Assembly: GCF_005048855.1 (NCBI RefSeq)
Contig: NZ_SUME01000001.1
Location: 806,001-870,000 of the forward strand
Source of the DNA: Sphingobacterium olei
GTDB taxonomy: Bacteria; Bacteroidota; Bacteroidia; Sphingobacteriales; Sphingobacteriaceae
Reading direction: 5' to 3'
DNA: 64,000 nucleotides
The notes below the pieces were generated by a model. The model ran no database searches. It saw only the letters and a program-made list of their open reading frames with translations, and was not told where the DNA came from. The translations under genes and the position numbers were made by a program. This document shows, in pieces, positions 36,694 through 45,639 of the stretch; the stretch's first letter is position 1, and each line of letters opens with the position of its first letter.

Positions 36694-36730
36694 CTGCCCC
36701 TTAAAAAGTGTCTAACTTTTTAAGGGGCAG
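36694..36730. terminator. Bidirectional hairpin between ggpPS and the collagen-like gene
   Basis: Perfect 16-bp stem (CTGCCCCTTAAAAAGT and complement) with a 5-base loop, between two convergent genes. Internal T/A runs could serve both strands. The sequence also resembles the ends of some IS3-group elements, but no transposase trace is adjacent. Confidence 0.65.
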
Positions 36731-36764
36731 TATTTTGAGACAGCCCTCGTTTTCGACGGTAAAC

Positions 36765-38042
36765 TTACTCTGGTATTCCTACCAATTTGTGCACTTCATC
36801 GTACGACATCTTTTCCAGGTCGGATTTTGAGTAAACTACACCTTTGATTTCTATCGATCTCTCTGTATTCCGATTACTGCTCATTGCTGTCGTCGCGACG
36901 CCTCCGGGGATGATGATATAGCGAAACGAATCATACAACATACCCTGCCCCATATCGGCGGTAGAGGACTTAATATCAATTGTTATGATTGGCAATTGGT
37001 AGTGGTAGGAAAACTCATAGGACAATATTCGATAACCGGTGTCGAAATTATAAATAGGTAGTGCTCTCACCTGACTTGAGCCGGCCGTACGTACATAAAC
37101 CATGACCAAGCTGTTTGGATTCGCCGCTAATGCATTTACGTAAAATAGGGTACTGACATGTTTAGGGTTAATATTCGTCCAATCATTCAATTGATCAAAA
37201 TAGAGCCAATCCGAATAAATTACATTAGCTGTTCCTCGAGGACCCTGCGGGCCAGCGGGACCTTGCAACCCTCGTAGATTTATAGGTGTTCCCCAGCCAG
37301 AAGATGTTTTTGGCCCGTAAAAATCGGCGGTTGCCGTGCGAAGATAAAAATCTCCGTTTATGCCGACACTTGCCGTGGGTACCGCAGTTCCACTTAATAT
37401 TTTCGATCCTGCTGCTCCCGCGGCACCAGTAGCGCCTGTTGCTCCGGCTGCACCCCTTAAATTGGTCGGCGTTCCCCAGCCGGATGCTGTTTTCGGGCCG
37501 TAGAAATCCGATGTGCTTGTACGGAAGTAGAAGTCGCCACTGTTGCCCAAGCTCGTCGCGGGCACACTTGTGCCGCTGTATATACGGGAACCGTCATCGC
37601 CTTTTACACCTTTGAGATTAATGGGCGTACCCCAGCCCGAAGATATCTTAGGGCCATAAAAATCTGCTGTCGTCGTACGGAAGTAGAAGTCGCCATTGAC
37701 TCCGACATTTGTAGCAGGTAAAGCAGCTCCGCCCAATATCTTCGATCCGGCCGCCCCTGTGGCTCCTGTTGCTCCGCTAGCACCCCTTAAGTTAGTTGGT
37801 GTGCCCCAGCCGGATGCTGTTTTCGGGCCGTAGAAATCGGATGTACCCGAGCGGAAGTAAAAATCGCCCTCATGACCCAGACTAGCCGGTGGGACGACGG
37901 TACCGTTATAGATAGTCGAACCATCTTCGCCTTTTTCGCCACGGATACCTTGTATTCCCTGCTCGCCCTTTGGGCCTATGCTGCCATCCTTTCCGCAACT
38001 GAGAAAAATGACAAGAAAGACAAATGTTAATATCTTCTTCAT
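36765..38042 (-). CDS. Collagen-like repeat lipoprotein with four 50-60-residue units
   Basis: A 425-residue lipoprotein (lipobox FLSC). It begins with Gly-X-Y collagen-like triplets (GSIGPKGEQGIQGIRGEKGE), followed by four units around the core GDFYFRxxTxDFYGPK and SGWGTP, linked by further GATGATGAAG triplets. Units alternate in an A-B-A-B pattern (41-99, 100-150, 151-211, 212-262). A second collagen-like segment (GLQGPAGPQGPRG) leads into a C-terminal domain (about 270-425) shared with the protein at 43480-44061: ANV...SDW, FRYIIIPGG and a final MSYDEVHKLVGIPE. Probably a surface trimer. Function unknown. Confidence 0.75.
   Translation of the reverse strand: MKKILTFVFLVIFLSCGKDGSIGPKGEQGIQGIRGEKGEDGSTIYNGTVVPPASLGHEGDFYFRSGTSDFYGPKTASGWGTPTNLRGASGATGATGAAGSKILGGAALPATNVGVNGDFYFRTTTADFYGPKISSGWGTPINLKGVKGDDGSRIYSGTSVPATSLGNSGDFYFRTSTSDFYGPKTASGWGTPTNLRGAAGATGATGAAGAAGSKILSGTAVPTASVGINGDFYLRTATADFYGPKTSSGWGTPINLRGLQGPAGPQGPRGTANVIYSDWLYFDQLNDWTNINPKHVSTLFYVNALAANPNSLVMVYVRTAGSSQVRALPIYNFDTGYRILSYEFSYHYQLPIITIDIKSSTADMGQGMLYDSFRYIIIPGGVATTAMSSNRNTERSIEIKGVVYSKSDLEKMSYDEVHKLVGIPE
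37257..37922 (-). repeat. A-B-A-B tandem repeats inside the collagen-like gene
   Basis: Two consecutive copies of a roughly 330-bp unit, each made of an A and a B subunit. A1 and A2 share SDFYGPKTASGWGTPTNLRG; B1 and B2 share ADFYGPK and SSGWGTPINL. The DNA of the A copies is nearly identical over long stretches, which points to a recent duplication. Confidence 0.8.
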
Positions 38043-38078
38043 GCGTGTATTTGTTTAGTTATAATAAGACTAATGCCG

Positions 38079-38849
38079 TTACCATTGGTATGTTACGGCT
38101 GCCCCACCTTCACCTTTTGTTAACGCTCCTTTACCACTGGCTTTCCAGTCAGCACGCCAATAGTCTCCACCACCATTGGGAGGATATGACCAATAGGTAT
38201 AATTACCAGATAAATCGGGCTTAAAGGTGTATTCGTATCTGGCCGTGAGATAGCTGTTTGGTCTTGTGCTCCAGATCAACAATTTGACCCGATAACGACC
38301 TCCGCCATCGTCTATCCAAGAAAATTCTTTGGTTTGCCTTGTATCGTCCGATCCGATGTAATAGGATACATTACCATAGTGCTTTCCCTGTTCGGGTTTA
38401 CCATCTTCGGCATTCCAATTTTCCCATAAGTCGCCGCCTGCCTTAAACATCGGCGTATTTGAATTATCTACTTCGAGTTCAAAGATTCGGTGGGTAGAAC
38501 TAAAATCACCATACATATAATTGACTGTATGATTGTTGACAGCGTATTCAAAACGGTTTCCCAGAGTTGGAGTAATCGAAGTGTTTTTCGTCCCCTGTGG
38601 AGCTATAAAGTAAGGGGCATAATCTTTAATAAGCTTATCCAACACCTCAATTTTCGAATAGGTTTGTTTGGCATATGTATCTTGGTGGTTTTTCAACCCA
38701 TCAGGAACTTTGAATACGCCCGGTTGCGATTTTTCAGGATACCAGATTTCTCCCTCCGATCCGTCGGGCTTTGGGTCATCCCCTTTGCTACAGCCAACCA
38801 AAATAGTGAACGATGCCAGCAATATTGCTGTATAATATCTTGTTTTCAT
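38079..38849 (-). CDS. Lipoprotein of unknown function
   Basis: A 256-residue lipoprotein (lipobox LVGC). The body is beta-rich with a central region comparing input values (RFEYAVNNHTVNYMYGDFSS) and a C-terminal Tyr/Trp/Gly-rich end (YTYWSYPPNGGGDYWRADWK). I recognise no family. It lies 36 bases after the start of the collagen-like gene on the same strand, so the two are probably co-transcribed. Confidence 0.65.
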   Translation of the reverse strand: MKTRYYTAILLASFTILVGCSKGDDPKPDGSEGEIWYPEKSQPGVFKVPDGLKNHQDTYAKQTYSKIEVLDKLIKDYAPYFIAPQGTKNTSITPTLGNRFEYAVNNHTVNYMYGDFSSTHRIFELEVDNSNTPMFKAGGDLWENWNAEDGKPEQGKHYGNVSYYIGSDDTRQTKEFSWIDDGGGRYRVKLLIWSTRPNSYLTARYEYTFKPDLSGNYTYWSYPPNGGGDYWRADWKASGKGALTKGEGGAAVTYQW

Positions 38850-39177
38850 CTGTCTAAATTTGTTTATTCATTATTTGTTTATTTTTAAAGCCATTCATGC
38901 TGCCTTCGGCGGTTTTAAAGGTGATGAAGCGATCAGATTTATTCATTCCTTGTGTGGTTTATTCATTGAATGTTTGTCTTTCTTTGGTATTATTCATCAC
39001 TTGTTCGCTTTTTAAGGCATTCATGAAATCGCTTCGCTAAGTTCATGAGCTCACTACGTTCGGTTTGACTAAATCATGATGGTTTCATCTGTTTAAGTTT
39101 ACTTTTTAATTGGTCGATGTGTGCTGTCCCGATTTTTCCATACACGAGATCGGGATCAGCCTCACATCACAAAAGTA
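38850..39177. other. Intergenic region with repeated ATTCAT elements
   Basis: No coding sequence seen in 328 bases. The short string ATTCAT recurs at irregular spacing (38893, 38941, 38961, 38992, 39019), twice within TTTATTCATT. The pattern is too loose for a CRISPR or iteron array. It must contain the promoter for the minus-strand lipoprotein gene. Confidence 0.4.
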
Positions 39178-39738
39178 TTATTGGATAATGATTTTACCGC
39201 TCACCTTTACTTCCACGTTTTGACCGTTCCCGGAGGCAACCTCATCGTAGAAGGTGGCATTACTAAAGCTGAGTTCGTAAGTCGTAAGCCCCATGGATGC
39301 GCCTCCGCTACTACCAACCGTCGCAATCTTTAGATTTTTAATCGTAGGTGTTCCGGATTTAGCACCATAAACATAATTGACTCCGTTGTCGGTAAATGAC
39401 AGGAACATCTGTGTACCTACCGACGTATCGTCATCATTGAATGGCTGGACTTGATTATTGGCCGTCAGCCCTATGGTGGCGACCACTGTCATATTCCCGT
39501 TTAATACTTGGGCAAATATGCCTTTTACGTTTTCACTCGGCTGTTCAGTAAATAATGATGTAACTTGTTCTCTCGACAAACCTGAAGCTTTGTACTCCTT
39601 GCCTTCCAATGGACCGCTTAAAAACTTAAATTCATAACTGCTGTTGCTCGTTTCGGTAGGCGGATTGTCTTCTTTCCCACAGGAATATATCCCTGTCATT
39701 AAGGATATTGTGATAAATAATGTAATCAATGTTTTCAT
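39178..39738 (-). CDS. Lipoprotein of unknown function
   Basis: A 186-residue lipoprotein (lipobox IYSC) with a beta-rich body of the type found in short outer-membrane lipoproteins of Bacteroidota; the end reads NGQNVEVKVSGKIIIQ. I recognise no family. Same strand and general character as the neighbouring small exported proteins. Confidence 0.65.
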   Translation of the reverse strand: MKTLITLFITISLMTGIYSCGKEDNPPTETSNSSYEFKFLSGPLEGKEYKASGLSREQVTSLFTEQPSENVKGIFAQVLNGNMTVVATIGLTANNQVQPFNDDDTSVGTQMFLSFTDNGVNYVYGAKSGTPTIKNLKIATVGSSGGASMGLTTYELSFSNATFYDEVASGNGQNVEVKVSGKIIIQ

Positions 39739-39771
39739 CTGTTTATTTTTTTATGGTTGATGAGAGCTCAG

Positions 39772-39809
39772 CGTAAATAATATTGACCTGTGTGTCAATA
39801 TTATTTACG
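39772..39809. terminator. Hairpin after the beta-barrel gene
   Basis: Perfect 16-bp AT-rich inverted repeat with arms 39772-39787 (CGTAAATAATATTGAC) and 39794-39809 and a 6-base loop. It lies 40 bases past the stop of the minus-strand gene at 39850, between two minus-strand genes. Confidence 0.65.
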
Positions 39810-39849
39810 TCTCAGTTTCATTATACTTGTTTTGAGGATGAATAATAGA

Positions 39850-40356
39850 CTATCGAATACTATACTTTACACCGAGGAAGACTCCAAGTTGTTCAGCTCC
39901 GCTAATGGTGTACTTGACCTCGGCAAAGGGCAGGATTTTGCTTCCGAAATCGAGATTAGCACCTCCACCAACATTTAATCCGACTTTACTGGAACTGCCA
40001 CCAAAATCACCAAATCCAAAATCGCCCAAATCCATACTGACCGAGGATCTCGCAATCTGCAATCCTGCAAGCCCGTAGGCATTGAAAGGACCTCCGGTCA
40101 CGAAATAATAATTGGCATTGGCGTTAAACTCAAAGAAAGATGCTTTGGCAAATTCATTCTTTTCCAAGAAATAATAGGCAAAAGAGGGCGATACAGTCAG
40201 TTTATCCAAGATACCGATCTCACCAATCGCACCAATGGCTGGTTTTTCAATTTTCGTGCCGTATCCACCGAATACACCAACTCGAATGGGTTGCTGTGCC
40301 TGAACAAAGGTCATACCTGATAAGATAAAAGCGATTGCTAATAGTGATTTTTTCAT
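39850..40356 (-). CDS. Small outer-membrane beta-barrel protein
   Basis: A 168-residue protein with a signal peptide (ending FVQAQQ) and alternating hydrophobic strands (IRVGVFGGYGTKIEK, LPFAEVKYTISG), ending in LGVFLGVKYSIR, a typical outer-membrane barrel end. It fits an 8-stranded OmpX/OmpW-like barrel. It has its own copy of the TTTACC-N15-GTCACTAA promoter element at 40411-40439. Confidence 0.75.
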   Translation of the reverse strand: MKKSLLAIAFILSGMTFVQAQQPIRVGVFGGYGTKIEKPAIGAIGEIGILDKLTVSPSFAYYFLEKNEFAKASFFEFNANANYYFVTGGPFNAYGLAGLQIARSSVSMDLGDFGFGDFGGSSSKVGLNVGGGANLDFGSKILPFAEVKYTISGAEQLGVFLGVKYSIR

Positions 40357-40410
40357 TTTCTGTTAAATTGATTGTTAAATAATTTTTGATAAAACTGTTT
40401 GTTATATAGA

Positions 40411-40439
40411 TTAGTGACATGAAAGTGACCTGAGGTAAA
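40411..40439 (-). promoter_or_regulatory. Candidate ECF-type promoter, copy 3
   Basis: On the minus strand TTTACC (40439-40434), 15 bases, GTCACTAA (40418-40411), 55 bases before the ATG of the beta-barrel gene. The flank TTTCTG before TTTACC is also shared with copies at 45597-45625 and 46477-46505. No TAnnTTTG box follows. Confidence 0.65.
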
Positions 40440-40489
40440 CAGAAAAAGCAAATATTCCCGCTAAAGCGTTGTATAACAACGATAAAAAC

Positions 40490-41263
40490 TTATTTACATT
40501 TATTCAATATCTGTGTGGCTATTGTCGTAGCGACTTCCAGATTACGTCCGCTATCGCTCAATTCGACGACCAATTCAAACATGGCGCCGTTTTCGAATAC
40601 ATATAGCGTATTCGTCTTAGCATTCCATGTAGCGGCTTGTCCGAGATTGTCGACTTTGGTAAATCCCTCTGTCATCTTTTGTGCGGTATTGGCAAAGCCT
40701 TCCATCATCTTTTTTTGTTCCTCTTTGCTGATACCCATTTCATCCAGTTTCTTCATACCTTCATTGACGGCAGCATTATCGCTTTTGCCATCTAAGGCTT
40801 CGTTTGCTTTTTGCGTAAGTGCCGCTGCTGCTGCTTTTGACACGGCTTTGTAGGACATTTGAAATTGATTTAGTGAAATGGCTTCTATACCGCTTATGCT
40901 CACACCATGTTCTTCGGGTAAATCCATACCGTACCTTTCCTTTGTTTTACCTGTTTTCCAGCTGTATTTAGTGTAGTGATATTTAGTGTCTTTGTGTATT
41001 TTATTCTCGTGCATTGTCATCTGACCCGCATTGGATCCCGTGGCCTCGGCCACCATATCTTTGGTCAATAATTCTTCATACTTTTCGGCATATCCCAGCA
41101 GGCAGGTATTGTCACCTTTGGCTTTGGGGTCTATGTTCTTAAGTTCGTTTTCTAATTGGTCGATTTCGCTATTGGCTGCGGATTCGTCATTGTTACGACC
41201 TTGTCCGCAAGAGGAAAGGGTAGCAAGTGCTATTACAGCTACGAATAAGTGTATTGCTTTCAT
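40490..41263 (-). CDS. Lipoprotein of unknown function
   Basis: A 257-residue lipoprotein (lipobox LSSC) with a mixed helix-rich body; a highly charged Ala/Lys-rich stretch (about 150-210) looks helical or coiled. I recognise no family. It follows the upstream exported-protein gene by 68 bases and is probably the last gene of the run that starts at the OmpA gene. Confidence 0.65.
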   Translation of the reverse strand: MKAIHLFVAVIALATLSSCGQGRNNDESAANSEIDQLENELKNIDPKAKGDNTCLLGYAEKYEELLTKDMVAEATGSNAGQMTMHENKIHKDTKYHYTKYSWKTGKTKERYGMDLPEEHGVSISGIEAISLNQFQMSYKAVSKAAAAALTQKANEALDGKSDNAAVNEGMKKLDEMGISKEEQKKMMEGFANTAQKMTEGFTKVDNLGQAATWNAKTNTLYVFENGAMFELVVELSDSGRNLEVATTIATQILNKCK

Positions 41264-41331
41264 ATTTTTATATCATTTAAATTGGATTCTTGCACAACCT
41301 ATGTTGTCTTATTTGTGATGTTAGCCTGGAA

Positions 41332-42225
41332 TTACTTATTGCCCTGACGTTCCGCTATGGCTTTAGTTACTTTTTCCATGCGGTAACTTTGTTTGGGTGC
41401 AACCAAGGCCATTCCGCTATTTGTCCATACAATGCGTCCTTTAGCCCAGCTTGTGCGCCTATTAACTTCCTCGTAAATAACATCGATAACTACGGAGATG
41501 TCATCTTCATCGACGCTTCCTTCAAACAGTCTACCGCCTGTTCCCAAGCCATAACGTTCGCCAACGATGAAAGCAGTTACCTTGGATTTGCTTTTGTCAG
41601 CGGTGTTGGGAATGTCCTTTATTTCAACATACACATCGTGCTTTATGCCCTTAACATCCATTAAGCCTTTGATACGGTAAAATCCGGCGATTTTTCTAGC
41701 CTCCTTTTTTATAAGTTGATTTGCGATACTATTGGTCGACCGTTTTCCCATTGTTACGGTTTCTAATTTGGATAGTGAGCCGGTTGATGTTGATCCATTG
41801 TCTGGCAAAGCTTTCAGATTGCTGTGTTGCTCCATTGTATGGATTAAATAGGCACTGTTGCTACCGGCTTTAAAGTACCTGAAAGCGAGGTATTGTATAC
41901 GTTGATCTTTAATGATATTAAACTTTTCGTCTCCCGATGCCCCTTGTGTCCAAGTAATTGTTCCGCTAGCGATACCGTTGTTGACGGATCCTGCTAACGT
42001 TCCTTTTCTGCTCGGATTTTCACTAACAACCGTCCCAGTGATTCTATTCTGTGTTTGATGAATATAGAACACCGTTGTCTCTGGGCTTGCAGATGATGAA
42101 TTAGGCTGTGCTTTAAATGTTCCGCCAAAAGCATTGAAAGTCCGGTCTGTTTGTGCTGTTGCGCCCATTATCCAACCCAAGGACAGGAACAGGATAAGCG
42201 TCCGTAATAATTTGTTCGTTTTCAT
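41332..42225 (-). CDS. Exported protein of unknown function
   Basis: A 297-residue protein with a signal peptide (ending MGATAQT). The N-terminal half has beta-strand-like repeats (TFNAFGGTFKAQ, RITGTVVSENPSRKGTLAGSVNNG). I recognise no family. It is 18 bases from the upstream gene, so co-transcribed. Confidence 0.65.
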   Translation of the reverse strand: MKTNKLLRTLILFLSLGWIMGATAQTDRTFNAFGGTFKAQPNSSSASPETTVFYIHQTQNRITGTVVSENPSRKGTLAGSVNNGIASGTITWTQGASGDEKFNIIKDQRIQYLAFRYFKAGSNSAYLIHTMEQHSNLKALPDNGSTSTGSLSKLETVTMGKRSTNSIANQLIKKEARKIAGFYRIKGLMDVKGIKHDVYVEIKDIPNTADKSKSKVTAFIVGERYGLGTGGRLFEGSVDEDDISVVIDVIYEEVNRRTSWAKGRIVWTNSGMALVAPKQSYRMEKVTKAIAERQGNK

Positions 42226-42243
42226 GTTTTATAAATTATATTC

Positions 42244-42966
42244 TTAATTCGTATCCTCTTTTTCTGTTTCAGGATACCCTGCTGTATCAAAGTGATACAC
42301 CGTAGCGGTATGTCCGTTAAATTTTGCGGTTTGATAGGGATTGTTTTTAATGTCGGTAACCATTTGCTTTTTTGTCAGGATGCCGATATAGTCCAATGAA
42401 AAGGGTAGGCGCATATCACCGAATAAGCGATTGAAACCGTAGATTTGATAGGTATTGATATCAAAATCTTCGGTCACGTAAATGCTTTCTTTTTCTCCTG
42501 ATTTGAGGTATGTGATGTCTATGGCCCATGAGATGATCGGTTCGTTGTGCTGATATTCCCGATACCTGATGATCGTATCCTGCGGTCTGGCAGTAAGCTG
42601 GTAAAAATCATGGTGTGAGCTAGTCTCCGTCTCGGACACTTCGGATATATGATGACGAATGGTCTGCTTTTGCCCGTTTTCGTCGATAAGATAACCAATA
42701 TAGTCGCCATTCGGATAAGAAATAACGGCTTTCAACATATCGTCATTTGGAATGTAAAGCATCTCGCGGGTATCGGGGTTGTAGCATAACCATACCAATT
42801 GGTATTCGCCCTGCAGATCGGTGTATTGATAGATAAACGCTTCGGGAAAATAGTGGTTGCTCTCGTCCCGATACGGAAAGGCATGGGTAGCCTGCGCATA
42901 CAGGCTTCCCCAGATACCTAACAATCCGATGGATACAAACAACAAACGTATGAAAACAGTCCCCAT
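42244..42966 (-). CDS. Exported protein of unknown function
   Basis: A 240-residue protein with an N-terminal hydrophobic segment that looks like a cleavable signal (ending GSLYAQA). The body is Tyr-rich and beta-like. I recognise no family. Tightly spaced with the genes on either side (18 and 26 bases). Confidence 0.65.
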   Translation of the reverse strand: MGTVFIRLLFVSIGLLGIWGSLYAQATHAFPYRDESNHYFPEAFIYQYTDLQGEYQLVWLCYNPDTREMLYIPNDDMLKAVISYPNGDYIGYLIDENGQKQTIRHHISEVSETETSSHHDFYQLTARPQDTIIRYREYQHNEPIISWAIDITYLKSGEKESIYVTEDFDINTYQIYGFNRLFGDMRLPFSLDYIGILTKKQMVTDIKNNPYQTAKFNGHTATVYHFDTAGYPETEKEDTN

Positions 42967-42992
42967 CTTATTTCTATTCTTGGTTTTTTCGC

Positions 42993-43436
42993 TTATTGGA
43001 TTCTTTTAAATAAAAGTCCCTTATGTCCTTCGAAAAAATAAAGGGTAAACGATTCTTCACTCACATCAAAAGATAAGTCGTCAAATGATGCTTTTCCATC
43101 GTCAGTGACAATCCGAATGGTTATGAGGCCGTTCTCGACTTGATATTTTACACTACTATGCTCGTGATAAGCTAACTCACTACATTTTTCAGTTCCTACA
43201 AACCATTCACTCCAGCGCATATCATTGTTTGCGAGAAACTCGAAGGTGGTTTTATTCGTACAGTCGTCTGTATCGTCCTCATTTTGGAGATTATACATTT
43301 TTTCTATTTGCCATTTGCCTACAAGCAATTCGGCCTTTGTTTTTTCTCTTTCGGGTTCTCTATTGTCTTTTTTACAGGCCCATATGCTGAAGCAAAGAAT
43401 CAATAAAAGAAGTAACGGGTAGTATTTTGTTTTCAT
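42993..43436 (-). CDS. Lipocalin-like lipoprotein
   Basis: A 147-residue lipoprotein (lipobox IWAC). The start of the mature domain LLVGKWQIEKMYN and the closing strand GLLFKR are typical of the lipocalin-like (DUF4488/lipocalin_4-type) domain common in Bacteroidota. Ligand unknown. Confidence 0.7.
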   Translation of the reverse strand: MKTKYYPLLLLLILCFSIWACKKDNREPEREKTKAELLVGKWQIEKMYNLQNEDDTDDCTNKTTFEFLANNDMRWSEWFVGTEKCSELAYHEHSSVKYQVENGLITIRIVTDDGKASFDDLSFDVSEESFTLYFFEGHKGLLFKRIQ

Positions 43437-43479
43437 GTTTCTTTGAGTTTAAATACTCGTGTCTATACGGCTTCTCAGG

Positions 43480-44061
43480 TCAGTCTTCCCAATCAAACAG
43501 TTTCTTGGCCTCCGTATAGCTCATTCCCGGTAATGTCTTGACATCTATTATATCTCTACTAAAGCCTTTAGCGGCCTGCACTTGCCGTCCGGCAGGGATC
43601 AGTACATAACGGAAATCAAATGTTGTCGGATCGTCATAAAAGGTGTTTGTTCTGGTACGGTCATTGGTATATACCTGCAAAATAATATCGTTAGGAGAGT
43701 CTATAGGATATGGAAACCATCTCACGTTAGTTTTGTCCATAGCACCGCCCAAATGAGGTAAAGGATAAATGAAGTCTTCAGCTTTCATATACATTATCAT
43801 CGTTCCGCCACTTTCTAAAAATGCTGTAAAAGTGCTTGCTCCAACTTCGCTCAACATTCCCTGTGTAATGGTATAAGTAGCATGTTTGAAGTCTGATGCA
43901 ACGGTAGTCCAACGCTTTCCGGGAAACCAATTTGACGCGACAACATTCGCAGTTCCAGCAGGTCCTTGCTCTCCGTTTTGACCGTCCTGCCCCGGAGATC
44001 CATCTTTTCCACAGCCGGCCAACAATGCCAAAATGGATAATAGTATTAGTAGTTTTTTCAT
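43480..44061 (-). CDS. Short collagen-like lipoprotein, paralog of the 36765-38042 protein
   Basis: A 193-residue lipoprotein (lipobox LAGC). One short Gly-X-Y stretch (GSPGQDGQNGEQGPAGTANV) joins a domain of about 155 residues that matches the C terminus of the large collagen-like protein: GTANV...NWF, FRYVLIPAG and a final MSYTEAKKLFDWED. It lacks the DFYGPK repeat units, so it looks like the minimal form of the same architecture. Confidence 0.75.
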   Translation of the reverse strand: MKKLLILLSILALLAGCGKDGSPGQDGQNGEQGPAGTANVVASNWFPGKRWTTVASDFKHATYTITQGMLSEVGASTFTAFLESGGTMIMYMKAEDFIYPLPHLGGAMDKTNVRWFPYPIDSPNDIILQVYTNDRTRTNTFYDDPTTFDFRYVLIPAGRQVQAAKGFSRDIIDVKTLPGMSYTEAKKLFDWED

Positions 44062-44177
44062 CTTATTACTATTTTTAGAATTTTTCTGCTTATTCTTAAT
44101 GTTTTAGTTTAATATAAATTGACTTTGGCGGCTTTTTGCTTCGTTCAATATCTCAAGCTCATGGTTTGATAGTCCAC

Positions 44178-45572
44178 TCATTTTAGTAAAAATTCTACAC
44201 GTCTATTCTGTGCCTTACCTGATGGGGCAGTATTGTCTGCTACAGGAGTACTTTCTCCCTTTCCTTCAGCTGTGATGGTGTTGCTTACGCCAAATTCTTG
44301 CGTTAAGGCTTGACGCACTGCATCGGCCCGCTTTTCGGACAATTGTTGGTTCAGCACATCGCTGCCGTCACTATCGGTATGCCCGATGATGGTAACGGAT
44401 TTGGCTGGTTCGGATTTGAGGGCATCGGCTATTTCTTTTAATATCCCGTAGGATTCGGGTTTGATCTGTGCCGAACCACTGTTGAACGTAATAGCTGAAG
44501 TCGTAAATGTACCCGATGATAACAATTTGTTTCGAGTGTCGGGCTTGCCAACGGCATAACGGATATTGCTGATGTAATAGTTGTCGGCATCGGTACTGTT
44601 TAATACGTAAAAACGTGCGCTGCTTAGTTTCACATCACGTTCGAATGCATTTGTCATATCCAGTACTTTAATTTCATTAGCAAATACCTGCATCCGTCTG
44701 CCCATTCGGGCGATAGAGATGTGGATCGGCGTGTTTTTACCATCAGCGTTAATAAGCTGATCAGCTTTATACCTTGATGTGAAGTTGAGGGAAGCGTCTG
44801 CTGATACGGCTTTCCTACCGGTAATGAAAGGCCCGCCATCGTGCCCAAGCCCAGAAAATTCGATCCCTGTATAATTGTCCGCCAATTTTTGAAGGGCAAA
44901 ATATCCTGGGGTGCCTTCCCAGCTCAGTTTGGCCTCGGGATTGGCCATATCAGAAAACACCAAGTTAAGCAAACGGGCATTGCTATAAGTGCCAAACGCA
45001 AAATCATACATGAGATCAAATTCGAGTGTAAAGTCCTCTGGGAAGTCACGCAGATATTCCGGCACAAAATTTCCTTTGGTCTTGTTGAACCAAACCCAAT
45101 TTCCCTCTACGTGCTCAAACTTCACAATTTCGGAGGTGCCTGTACTGACCCAAGATGCGGGCAGATCGCCTACGGCATCTTGTGAAAAGTCGTCAAAAGC
45201 AATAATCTCTTCGCCCGGCACAAACGTAAATTTGCTGTAACGTCGCAAACTGGCGGTAGAGTTTCCATCTTCACTGAGCCCGTCAAGTTCATCTGTCGAA
45301 CTATCTTCCCGCCCAGCATTTCCCATCTGAGCACCTGTATTTCTTTGGGATTTTTTCGCTGTTTCTTTTTCTGATTTACCGATCTCGCCTGGGGTTTCTT
45401 CCACTTTGTCCAACCCCTTATCGATGGCTTTATCTATTTTCCGCTCGATACGTTGACTGGCTTTCTGTTCGATTTTCTTTTCTACTTTCTTGCCCATGTT
45501 TTTCCATATCTGAGCGTCTACAGAGAATACGCTGAATAGCAAAACCGATAGTAATAAAATTTTAGTTTTCAT
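44178..45572 (-). CDS. OmpA family protein
   Basis: A 464-residue exported protein (signal ending SVDAQI). A Lys/Glu-rich helical segment (about 25-75) is followed by a middle lectin/LamG-like beta domain (about 110-330) and a C-terminal OmpA peptidoglycan-binding domain (about 345-464) with IIGHTDSDGSDVLNQQLSEKRA and AQNRRVEF. It should tie the outer membrane to peptidoglycan. Its promoter carries copy 2 of the shared element 25 bases before the ATG. The genes 43480 down to 40490 follow on the same strand and are probably read from here. Confidence 0.88.
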   Translation of the reverse strand: MKTKILLLSVLLFSVFSVDAQIWKNMGKKVEKKIEQKASQRIERKIDKAIDKGLDKVEETPGEIGKSEKETAKKSQRNTGAQMGNAGREDSSTDELDGLSEDGNSTASLRRYSKFTFVPGEEIIAFDDFSQDAVGDLPASWVSTGTSEIVKFEHVEGNWVWFNKTKGNFVPEYLRDFPEDFTLEFDLMYDFAFGTYSNARLLNLVFSDMANPEAKLSWEGTPGYFALQKLADNYTGIEFSGLGHDGGPFITGRKAVSADASLNFTSRYKADQLINADGKNTPIHISIARMGRRMQVFANEIKVLDMTNAFERDVKLSSARFYVLNSTDADNYYISNIRYAVGKPDTRNKLLSSGTFTTSAITFNSGSAQIKPESYGILKEIADALKSEPAKSVTIIGHTDSDGSDVLNQQLSEKRADAVRQALTQEFGVSNTITAEGKGESTPVADNTAPSGKAQNRRVEFLLK

Positions 45573-45596
45573 ATTTTTAAATTTGTCGTTATTAGG

Positions 45597-45625
45597 TTAG
45601 TGGCATTTCGTTGGAGTGAGGTAAA
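45597..45625 (-). promoter_or_regulatory. Candidate ECF-type promoter, copy 2
   Basis: On the minus strand TTTACC (45625-45620), 15 bases, GCCACTAA (45604-45597), one base different from GTCACTAA. It lies 25 bases before the OmpA gene start and shares long flanks with copy 1. Confidence 0.65.
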
Positions 45626-45639
45626 CAGAAAATTCCTTA

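Noticed and set aside
36694..36730. Inverted repeat considered as an IS3-type element end
   Set aside because: No transposase remnant or second copy is adjacent, and the position between convergent genes suits a terminator.
38880..39070. Recurring ATTCAT strings, considered as a CRISPR or iteron array
   Set aside because: Repeats are only six to eight bases long and irregularly spaced, with no conserved spacer length.
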